Shown here: in pieces, positions 1 through 4,918 of the stretch | Layout: each line of letters starts with the position of its first letter | Position numbering within the stretch: the stretch's first letter is position 1 | NCBI GenBank assembly: GCA_031266955.1 | Contig: JAISAA010000342.1 | Coordinates: 1-5,262, forward strand | Reading direction: 5' to 3' | Source: Oscillospiraceae bacterium | GTDB taxonomy: Bacteria > Bacillota > Clostridia > Oscillospirales > Oscillospiraceae | Length of the DNA stretch: 5,262 nt | Notes under the pieces: model-generated | What the model saw: the letters and a program-made list of their open reading frames with translations, nothing else | Told to the model about the DNA's origin: nothing | Databases searched by the model: none | Position numbers and translations under genes: made by a program

Positions 1-354
1 AAATTCCCGGTGCACGAGATGGCGATGATGATGAGCATAGCGCTGCGCTTCGTGCCGACGCTTATAGAGGAAACGGACAAGATCATGTCCGCGCAAGCCT
101 CACGCGGGGCGGACTTTGAAACAGGCGGGCTGATAAAACGCGCGCGCGCGCTTCTGCCGATATTGGTTCCGCTGTTCATAAGCGCGTTCAGGCGCGCGGA
201 CGAGCTGGCGGAAGCTATGGAAAGCCGCTGTTACCACGGCGGCGAGGGGCGCACGCGGATGAAAAAACTCGGTATGAAACGGCGGGATTACTTAGCGCTG
301 CTCGCGGGGGCGGCGGCAGTCGCCGCCGTGGCGCTCGTGAATTTTCTGCCGTGA
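1..354 (+). CDS. ecfT: Energy-coupling factor transporter transmembrane protein EcfT (3' part)
   Basis: This is the C-terminal 117 codons of EcfT, the membrane subunit of ECF-type ABC importers, which links a vitamin- or metal-binding S component to the two ECF ATPases. The frame is open from base 1 (Lys-Phe-Pro, then the GTG at 10), so the gene starts upstream of the window and that GTG is only an internal Val codon. Family hallmarks seen are the stretch ALRFVPTLIEETDKI, followed by AQASRGADFE and later AMESRCYHGGEGRTRM. These correspond to the two arginine-centred coupling motifs (usually Ala-Arg-Gly) that dock on the ATPases; here they read SRG and SRC. A hydrophobic segment (ILVPLFISAF) lies between them, and a last membrane helix rich in Ala/Val/Leu closes the protein. 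The stop overlaps the truA start (GTGA, 351-354). The ATPase genes would be expected just upstream, outside the window. Confidence 0.93.
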   Translation, partial: KFPVHEMAMMMSIALRFVPTLIEETDKIMSAQASRGADFETGGLIKRARALLPILVPLFISAFRRADELAEAMESRCYHGGEGRTRMKKLGMKRRDYLALLAGAAAVAAVALVNFLP

Positions 355-1115
355 GGACGCTGGCGTTAAGGCTTGCCTTCGTCGGCACGCGGTATCACGG
401 CTGGCAAGAGCAAGCGTCCGACATCACTGTCGCGGGGACGCTGAAATCCGCCGTACTCCGCGTCTGCCCCGACGCCGAGGGATTGACGGGATGCTCCCGC
501 ACAGACGCCGGAGTTCACGCGTTGCGCTACTGCGCAAGCTTCAAAACAAACTCCGCCATCCCGCCCGAGCGCCTGCCCCGCGCGATAAACACTTATCTGC
601 CGCCCGACATCGCCGTCTCTGACGCCGCCGCCGCGCCGGACGGCTTTAACGCCATCCTCTCGTGCGAGAAAAAAGAATACGTGTATAAGATCCAAAACTC
701 GCGGCTGCGGAACCCGTTTCTGGTCGGGCGGGCATATTTTTACCCGAAAGAGCTGGATGTCGAAAAAATGAGCCGCGCCGCCCGGGACTTCGTCGGCACG
801 CGAGACTTCGCCGCCGTCCGAAGCGTCGGCTCTGAGACGAAAACGACAGTCCGCACCGTCCACCGGTGCGAGGTCGAAAAAAGCGGCGGCGAAGTTACGA
901 TCAGCGTATGCGCTGATGGCTTTTTATACAATATGGCGCGCGCGATAGCCGGGACGCTTATCTATGTCTCAGAGGGGAAGATAGCGCCGGACGGGATACC
1001 GCGCCTGCTGGAAACGCGCGAGCGGAGCCTCGCGGGGCCGACCGCCCCTCCCGAAGGGCTGTACCTCTCAAAAATATGGTACGGCGGGCAAGTCGGGGAG
1101 ATGATGAGGGGATGA
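351..1115 (+). CDS. truA: tRNA pseudouridine(38-40) synthase TruA
   Basis: TruA isomerises uridines 38-40 in the anticodon arm of many tRNAs to pseudouridine. The 254-residue length is normal for the family. The N-terminus has the family pattern FVGTRYHGWQ (residues 10-19). The catalytic aspartate is Asp52 in GCSRTDAGVHAL (47-58). The second half shows KEYVYKI (about 108-114), the DFVGTRDFAA region, and the C-terminal FLYNMARAIAGTL motif, all expected in TruA. The start is GTG at 351, overlapping the ecfT stop. No clear Shine-Dalgarno sequence precedes it, so translation is probably coupled to ecfT. The ecfT-truA order is common in Firmicutes. In many of them rplM and rpsI follow truA, but here an ATP-grasp gene follows after 7 bases. 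No inserted repeats are seen in this gene. Confidence 0.96.
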   Translation: MRTLALRLAFVGTRYHGWQEQASDITVAGTLKSAVLRVCPDAEGLTGCSRTDAGVHALRYCASFKTNSAIPPERLPRAINTYLPPDIAVSDAAAAPDGFNAILSCEKKEYVYKIQNSRLRNPFLVGRAYFYPKELDVEKMSRAARDFVGTRDFAAVRSVGSETKTTVRTVHRCEVEKSGGEVTISVCADGFLYNMARAIAGTLIYVSEGKIAPDGIPRLLETRERSLAGPTAPPEGLYLSKIWYGGQVGEMMRG

Positions 1116-1122
1116 CGAGAAA

Positions 1123-3333
1123 TTGAACCGAACAGTGATAATAACAGACACGCAATACCGCGCCGCCGCGTCGATAGCGCGCGAGCTGGGCCGCGCCGGC
1201 TTCCGCGTTCTGGCGGCATACGACGGGGGAGATATTCCTGTTTCCGCGCGATCCCGATACGTTTCCGAGAGAATAAAGCTTGACGCCGGCACATACGCCG
1301 ATTCGCTTCTCAAGCTGGCGGAACGCGAGGACGCAGTTATATTCCCCGCCGGCGCGCGGACGACGGAAATAATGGCGGCGCGGCACGCCGATTTCTCGCG
1401 GTTTTCACTTTTCCCGGACGCGGAAACGCTGCGCCGCGCGAACGACAAGCGGCAGGTCGCGTCCTTAGCGCGCTCCCTCGGCATCCGCACGCCGCGCGAG
1501 TTCGACGTATCGGATATTGAATCCGGCTCCGCCGGATTCACCAATATTATCAATACGGGCTTACAGCCTGTCGCGCTCTCGCACGACGTCATTGCTATGG
1601 CGCGCCACAGGCGCGACGTCGCCCATTCGGGCGACTTTGACGCCGTTTCATCGTATCCCGCCGTCATAAAATACGTGAACGGCGAAAGCCTTGGCATCGC
1701 GGCGGAAAACCGGTACGAGATCGCCCGGAACAGAGCGGAGCTCGACGCCGCGGCGCGTAAAATGGCCCCGAATCCATACTTCGTCAGCGAATATATAACA
1801 GGCGCCGGTTACGGCGTATCCGTACTGCTCGACAAAAAACACCGCGCCGTGCGCGTCTTCTGTCACGAAAGGCTGCGCGAATACCCGCTTTCCGGCGGCC
1901 CAAGCGTAAAATGCCGTTCCGTATGGAATGAGAATATGGCGCGCGACGCCGTAAAGCTCCTGCGGGCGCTCGACTTCGAGGGCATAGCTATGGTAGAGTT
2001 CAAGGGAACGCCGGAGGACTACGCCGTGCTTGAAATAAACCCGCGCGTGTGGGGAAGTTACCCGCTCTCGCATCTCGCCGGCGCGGGCTTCGCCGAAGCC
2101 TTCGCGCGCGCGGCGGCGGGGGAGTCATTGCCTGAGCCCGTATCCTCCGAATACAATACGGGCGTCCGAATGCAATACTTCCTCAGCGGCGCGCGGTGGG
2201 CCGCGGCCTCGGCGCGTGAGTCAAAAAGCATAATGCCATTACTGCGATACGCCGCCGACATCCTCGACCCGCGGGTAAAACACGGCCTTTGGAGCCGGCG
2301 AGACCCGCTGCCGGGGATATGCTATCTGTTGAAGATGGCGCGGCGCGGGAACGGATCACGGCAGGGGCCGGGGAAACCCCTCCGCCCCCTGCGGGGGCGC
2401 CTCCCCTGTGAGGGGAGGCACAACCCCCGCCCCTGCGGGGCACCCCCTTCTGGGAAGGGGGCTTGGGGTCTCCGAGGGACACAGCCCCCTTCTGAGAAGG
2501 GGGTGCCCCGCAGGGGCGGGGGTTGTCCCCTGTGCCTCGACCTACACACCCACTCCAACTACTCCCACGACGGTGTTTCCACCCCCCGCGAAATAATCGC
2601 CGCCGCGCTGGCGGCGGGTCTCGACGGCGTCGCGATATGCGACCACAACATATTTCGGGCATACGATGAGGCTAAAGCGCTTGCCCCAGAGGGCTTCGTC
2701 GTCATCCCCGGCGTAGAATACTCAACGGATTTCGGGCACGTGCTCGCCCTTTTCGTCTCAGGGATATATAATGTGAAGTATGGTGAGCGCGGACTGTGTT
2801 CTTTATCCGAATTGCGCGCGGCGGCGGACGCGGACGGCGCGTTGCTCGTCGCCGCGCACCCGTTCAGGCACCGTGGCATTGAATCCGGCTCCGCCGGATT
2901 CACCAATATTACCAATACGGGCCTACGGCCCGGAGTCGCCCATTCGGGCGACACGCCGCCGCCGGAGCTATTCGAGCTGACGGACGGCGTCGAGACGCTG
3001 AATTCACGCGACGACGCGCGGGAACCGCAAAACGAAGCCAAAGCAATAGCCGCCGCCGAAAAATACGGCAAATTCATAATCGGAGGCAGCGACGCGCACA
3101 TCCCGCGCGAAATAGGCGCGCGCTTCACGGTCTTGCCCGCCGAAACAGAGCGAACGCCCGAAGCCGTCCGCGCCGCGCTGATAAACCGGCTCTCGTCAGC
3201 CGGAGGCCCCGGCGGACGCCTCATCGATCAAGCGACGGCCAAGCTCCGCCGGACATCAATTAAACGGCTTCCGAAAGACATTGCGCGCATCATATACTAC
3301 ACTCTTGAAAGATTGGTGATAAAATGGCACTGA
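1123..3333 (+). CDS. ATP-grasp ligase fused in one frame to a PHP-domain metallohydrolase, with three repeat insertions
   Basis: A 736-codon frame with two enzyme domains. Residues 1 to about 405 form an ATP-grasp ligase, a family that activates a carboxylate with ATP and joins it to an amine or other nucleophile. Seen are an N-terminal Rossmann-like start (VIITDTQYRAAASIARELGRAGF), the ATP-binding lysine Lys183 in PAVIKYVNG, Glu223, Glu292, and the metal motif LEINPRVWGS (Glu304, Asn306, Arg308). Residues from about 471 form a PHP phosphoesterase-type domain with LDLHTHSNYSHDG (His475, His477, Asp483), CDHN (Asp507, His508), Glu532, His539, AAHPF (His579) and SDAH (Asp657, His659), a full metal-ligand set. 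The joining segment 417-468 is Arg/Gly/Pro-rich and encoded by a palindromic repeat; two further repeats add residues 133-171 and 587-610. The start is TTG at 1123: the first residues fit the family, and a GAGGGG lies at 1106-1111. The substrate is unknown. Relatives may carry the two domains as separate genes. Confidence 0.85.
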   Translation: MNRTVIITDTQYRAAASIARELGRAGFRVLAAYDGGDIPVSARSRYVSERIKLDAGTYADSLLKLAEREDAVIFPAGARTTEIMAARHADFSRFSLFPDAETLRRANDKRQVASLARSLGIRTPREFDVSDIESGSAGFTNIINTGLQPVALSHDVIAMARHRRDVAHSGDFDAVSSYPAVIKYVNGESLGIAAENRYEIARNRAELDAAARKMAPNPYFVSEYITGAGYGVSVLLDKKHRAVRVFCHERLREYPLSGGPSVKCRSVWNENMARDAVKLLRALDFEGIAMVEFKGTPEDYAVLEINPRVWGSYPLSHLAGAGFAEAFARAAAGESLPEPVSSEYNTGVRMQYFLSGARWAAASARESKSIMPLLRYAADILDPRVKHGLWSRRDPLPGICYLLKMARRGNGSRQGPGKPLRPLRGRLPCEGRHNPRPCGAPPSGKGAWGLRGTQPPSEKGVPRRGGGCPLCLDLHTHSNYSHDGVSTPREIIAAALAAGLDGVAICDHNIFRAYDEAKALAPEGFVVIPGVEYSTDFGHVLALFVSGIYNVKYGERGLCSLSELRAAADADGALLVAAHPFRHRGIESGSAGFTNITNTGLRPGVAHSGDTPPPELFELTDGVETLNSRDDAREPQNEAKAIAAAEKYGKFIIGGSDAHIPREIGARFTVLPAETERTPEAVRAALINRLSSAGGPGGRLIDQATAKLRRTSIKRLPKDIARIIYYTLERLVIKWH
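1516..1635 (+). repeat. Class 1 palindromic repeat, long copy, in the ATP-grasp domain
   Basis: It begins ATTGAATCCGGC and contains a perfect 9-bp hairpin (GAATCCGGC 1519-1527, loop TCC, GCCGGATTC 1531-1539). A small hairpin follows at 1557-1569 (GGGCT-TAC-AGCCT, one G.T pair), and then a stem of 10/11 pairs between 1566-1576 and 1602-1612 that overlaps it. The end is a perfect 7-bp hairpin, GTCGCCC-ATTC-GGGCGAC (1618-1635). The first 43 bases and last 18 match the copy at 2878-2952 almost exactly. This copy carries 45 extra bases in the middle, including the 10-bp palindrome TGGCGCGCCA (1598-1607). It is read in frame as residues 133-171 (ESGSAGFTNI...VAHSGD), in the linker just before the ATP-binding lysine, where the family normally has a short loop. 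Confidence 0.88.
2371..2419 (+). repeat. GC-rich two-hairpin module at the domain junction
   Basis: Two perfect hairpins lie back to back: GCCCCC-TGC-GGGGGC (2384-2398) and a 9-bp stem GCCTCCCCT-GTG-AGGGGAGGC (2399-2419). The layout, a CCCCTCCG-type lead followed by a TGC-loop hairpin and then a CCCC/GGGG hairpin, resembles the adjoining unit at 2420-2463, so the two look like diverged tandem copies. From memory, similar short GC-rich hairpin pairs are common in the genomes of gut Clostridia; I could not check this. The module is translated in frame as part of the Arg/Pro/Gly-rich linker between the ATP-grasp and PHP domains. The left boundary is approximate. Confidence 0.7.
2420..2526 (+). 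repeat. Long inverted repeat with nested hairpins joining the ATP-grasp and PHP domains
   Basis: Arms at 2420-2463 and 2483-2526 are inverted copies matching at 42 of 44 positions, around a 19-base spacer. Each arm has two hairpins of its own: GCCCC-TGC-GGGGC (2429-2441, mirrored at 2505-2517) and CCCCCTTC-TGG-GAAGGGGG (2443-2461, mirrored at 2485-2503 with loop TGA). The only two mismatches between the arms fall in that 3-base loop, so both stems are intact. The frame stays open through the whole element, giving a basic Pro/Gly-rich linker. The first recognisable PHP residues (LDLHTHS) begin a few codons after it ends, so the element sits precisely at the domain boundary. Confidence 0.9.
2878..2952 (+). 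repeat. Class 1 palindromic repeat, short copy, in the PHP domain
   Basis: It begins ATTGAATCCGGC like the copy at 1516. Three hairpins follow: GAATCCGGC-TCC-GCCGGATTC (2881-2901), CGGGCC-TAC-GGCCCG (2918-2932) and GTCGCCC-ATTC-GGGCGAC (2935-2952). From the GAATCC it is exactly 24 codons (residues 587-610, ESGSAGFTNITNTG...VAHSGD), read in the same frame as the long copy and therefore giving almost the same peptide. It falls in the loop after the metal-binding AAHPF motif and before the PPELFELTDGVETLNS segment, where it should least disturb the fold. Confidence 0.9.
3315..3320 (+). promoter_or_regulatory. Ribosome binding site of the deacetylase gene
   Basis: GGTGAT matches six bases of the Shine-Dalgarno complement (GGAGGTGATC) and ends 3 bases before the ATG at 3324. 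It lies inside the end of the ATP-grasp/PHP frame. A TGA at 3306-3308 in the deacetylase frame rules out any start further upstream, so this site fixes the N-terminus. Confidence 0.6.
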
Positions 3334-4829
3334 ACATCCCCGGCTACACGCTGCTCAGAAAGGCAAACGGAGTGCTCAAACGCATCCGAAACGAGCAGCG
3401 CGGCCTCATCCTGACGCCCTCGCGCAGAATCGCTCGCGTCGCGCCGCCCGGAGAACGCATCGTAGCTATGACCTTCGACGACGGCCCGACAAAAATGCCG
3501 CCATCGAGAGGGACAATCCCCGATAACGGGCGGGTGTGGACACCCGCCCCTACGACGGGGGACGCGCCAACGTCCGTAGGGGGCGGTGTCCACACCGCCC
3601 CGCCGTCTCCGTACACAGCATCCCCCCCGTCCCCCGATTCCGCCGGCGGCGCCGGCCTGACCGAACACCTTTTATCCGTCTTAAAAGAGTTCGGCGCGAG
3701 GGGGACTTTTGACGTTGTGGGCTCCACCGCGGAAAACTATCCCGACGCGGCGGGCGAGCCGGGAGGACAATACGTTTTTGGGAAGAAATACGACCATTAC
3801 GCCGCTTTCGGACTGGACGACATGGCCGGCGCGCAGGCCTGCCAGGACCTTATCCGCCGCATAGCGCGCGAAGGTCACGAGCTCACGAACCACACATACC
3901 GCCACATAATTTACGGCAAATCCCGCGCGATGTACTCCAGCCGAGTAACGATGTCCGGCCTCGCCGAAGCCGTCGCCGACCTAAAGCGCCTGCACACCTT
4001 AATATACGAACTGACAAAAATCGAGATGCGTTTCACCCGCCCGCCGCATTACGTGGACAAAATGCCCGACGGTCACACGTCGTTCAACGCCTGCGAGGCA
4101 ATGGGATATCACTATTTGTCAGCGAGCTTCGACGGCGGGGGATACCTGCCCAGCGCCGCGAGCTACGCCGAAACAGTCGAGGCAATGGTCCGCCCGATGC
4201 GCGAGGCGCTGGAAGCCGACCCGTCCTGCCTCGCGGGCCAGATCATATTCCAAAAAGACGGCTATAATATGTCAAAGCACACGCCGATAGCCGACGCGCT
4301 TAAATTGCACTTAGAGCTGCTTGAAAAGTACGGCTACCGCGTCATAACGGTGAGCGAGCTCGTCGCCCGCTCACCCTTCGAGGATGTGCGCCCCGCGCAT
4401 GACTGCTTCGAGGCCGTCCGAGAGCTCGACAAGGCCGGTTTCATAACCGGATTCAGGAATAATAGATTCTACCCGGATCGCGCGATGACAAGAGGGGAGC
4501 TAAACACGGTCATTGCGACGCCCGTGTTTAATTTAACGGGCGATGCGCGCCCGGGGAACGCGAGCGCCGCGCACATTAGTGCGCGGACGTATGATTTAAC
4601 GGGCGATGCGCGCCCGGGGAACGCGTCCGCGGACGCGACGGGGGAGGCTGTCCCATCAAGGCGCAGCCGCGCAATAAAAATCGACAAGAAAGACCAAGCG
4701 TCCGTGAAGCAAATATCGGCGCGGGCGTCAGAAGTTTTTGATAAAACGGAGGGGCAGCCGGCATCCAATAAGCGCGGAGACGTCGCCGTATGGTTGCACA
4801 AGCTCACGGTGTTAAACGGCCTTTGCTGA
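3324..4829 (+). CDS. NodB-type polysaccharide deacetylase with C-terminal SLH domain
   Basis: A 501-residue carbohydrate esterase family 4 (NodB) protein; the family removes acetyl groups from N-acetylated sugars with a metal ion. Motif 1 is TFDDGPT (Asp52 as base, Asp53 as metal ligand), motif 2 is NHTYRH (metal ligands His190, His194), motif 3 is RPPH (239-242), and motif 4 is ASFDGGGY (Asp270). The motif-5 position reads IIFQKDGYN, where many relatives have LLHD, so the usual histidine is absent or shifted. Residues 352 to about 397 (FEDV...AVRELDKAGFITGFRNNRFYPDRAMTRGEL) are an SLH domain, which usually binds cell-wall polymer. The tail NKRGDVAVWLHKL (482-494) looks like the end of a second, degenerate SLH unit. 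No signal peptide or membrane helix is visible, and the start cannot move upstream. Repeats add about 50 residues after motif 1 and a duplicated segment after the SLH domain. It overlaps the previous gene by 10 nt. Confidence 0.88.
   Translation: MALNIPGYTLLRKANGVLKRIRNEQRGLILTPSRRIARVAPPGERIVAMTFDDGPTKMPPSRGTIPDNGRVWTPAPTTGDAPTSVGGGVHTAPPSPYTASPPSPDSAGGAGLTEHLLSVLKEFGARGTFDVVGSTAENYPDAAGEPGGQYVFGKKYDHYAAFGLDDMAGAQACQDLIRRIAREGHELTNHTYRHIIYGKSRAMYSSRVTMSGLAEAVADLKRLHTLIYELTKIEMRFTRPPHYVDKMPDGHTSFNACEAMGYHYLSASFDGGGYLPSAASYAETVEAMVRPMREALEADPSCLAGQIIFQKDGYNMSKHTPIADALKLHLELLEKYGYRVITVSELVARSPFEDVRPAHDCFEAVRELDKAGFITGFRNNRFYPDRAMTRGELNTVIATPVFNLTGDARPGNASAAHISARTYDLTGDARPGNASADATGEAVPSRRSRAIKIDKKDQASVKQISARASEVFDKTEGQPASNKRGDVAVWLHKLTVLNGLC
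3528..3601 (+). repeat. Inverted repeat of two hairpins inside the deacetylase gene
   Basis: Two 27-base arms (3528-3554 and 3575-3601) are inverted copies at 23 of 27 positions around a 20-base spacer. Each arm is itself a hairpin: GGGCGGGTGT-GG-ACACCCGCCC on the left (10 bp) and GGGGCGGTGT-GG-ACACCGCCCC on the right, read on the minus strand. The four differences between arms form two swapped base pairs, so both hairpins are kept. The element is translated in frame (residues about 69-93) within a Pro/Gly/Thr-rich stretch of about 50 residues that separates TFDDGPT from the next conserved block (LTEHLLSVLKEFGARGTFDVV). Hairpins of this GTAGGGGCGG type are, from memory, widespread in bacterial genomes. 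Confidence 0.88.
4501..4637 (+). repeat. Hairpin and direct-repeat cluster in the deacetylase C-terminus
   Basis: It starts with the 9-bp hairpin TAAACACGG/CCGTGTTTA (4501-4530). Two identical 32-base copies follow (4531-4562 and 4594-4625), 63 bases apart and so in the same frame, each encoding LTGDARPGNAS. Each copy holds the stem CGGGCG-ATGCG-CGCCCG. Between them is CCGCGCAC-ATTA-GTGCGCGG (4567-4586), and the cluster ends with the perfect 16-base palindrome CGCGTCCGCGGACGCG (4622-4637). The cluster begins inside the codons ending the SLH domain (RGELNTVIA) and separates it from the second SLH-like remnant. Confidence 0.85.
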
Positions 4830-4855
4830 CGCGCCGGTGTCACGTAAATTTTTTC
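4827..4855 (+). terminator. Weak candidate intrinsic terminator after the deacetylase gene
   Basis: TGACGC-GCCG-GTGTCA (4827-4842) can form a 6-bp stem with one G.T pair. Its first three bases are the stop codon of the deacetylase gene. CGTAAATTTTTT follows, so the T-run is about 6 bases beyond the stem, further than usual. A second T-run (4869-4874) lies 20 bases on, followed by an A-run. It is in the right place for a terminator, but the stem is short. Confidence 0.3.
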
Positions 4856-4906
4856 GGATACGCCCGGATTTTTTCGCAGAAAAAAGGGAAAAGCGCCGCC
4901 GCTGCG

Positions 4907-4912
4907 TATTAT
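4907..4912 (+). promoter_or_regulatory. Possible -10 box of the dGTPase gene
   Basis: TATTAT sits in the only AT-rich stretch before the ATG at 4919 and ends 6 bases before it. No convincing -35 hexamer lies 16-18 bases upstream (that region reads AAGGGAA and is purine-rich). If this -10 box is used, transcription would begin at or next to the start codon. Confidence 0.3.
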
Positions 4913-4918
4913 ATAAAT

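Noticed and set aside
10..12. GTG as the start codon of the first gene
   Set aside because: The frame is open to base 1, and the Lys-Phe-Pro before it continues the EcfT sequence pattern, so this is an internal Val codon of a truncated gene.
139..150. (CG)6 tract
   Set aside because: It encodes Arg-Ala-Arg-Ala in a conserved EcfT region; runs like this are expected at this base composition.
311..328. 7-bp hairpin CGGCGGC-AGTC-GCCGCCG near the end of ecfT as a terminator or attenuator
   Set aside because: No T-run follows, and it is explained by Ala/Val codons of a GC-rich membrane helix; the adjacent genes overlap.
366..1386. Several long minus-strand open frames over truA and the start of the ATP-grasp gene
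   Set aside because: They oppose well-supported genes, show no recognisable domains, and arise from high GC with few stop codons.
2087..2101. Palindrome GGCTTCGCCGAAGCC in the ATP-grasp gene
   Set aside because: Single copy, explained by the codons for Gly-Phe-Ala-Glu-Ala; no flanking repeat structure.
2183..2662. Minus-strand and alternate-frame open frames across the GC-rich junction
   Set aside because: They are by-products of a stop-poor repeat; peptides are low-complexity Arg/Gly/Pro with no family resemblance.
4435..4450. Hairpin CCGGTT-TCAT-AACCGG
   Set aside because: It falls in the conserved AGFITGF core of the SLH domain, so protein coding accounts for it.
4509..4516. GTCATTGC shared with 1588-1595 as evidence of a common element
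   Set aside because: Eight bases is too short, and the second site encodes conserved SLH residues; flanks do not align.
4531..4625. CRISPR-like array
   Set aside because: Only two repeat units, inside an open reading frame, with a hairpin-forming spacer and no cas genes.
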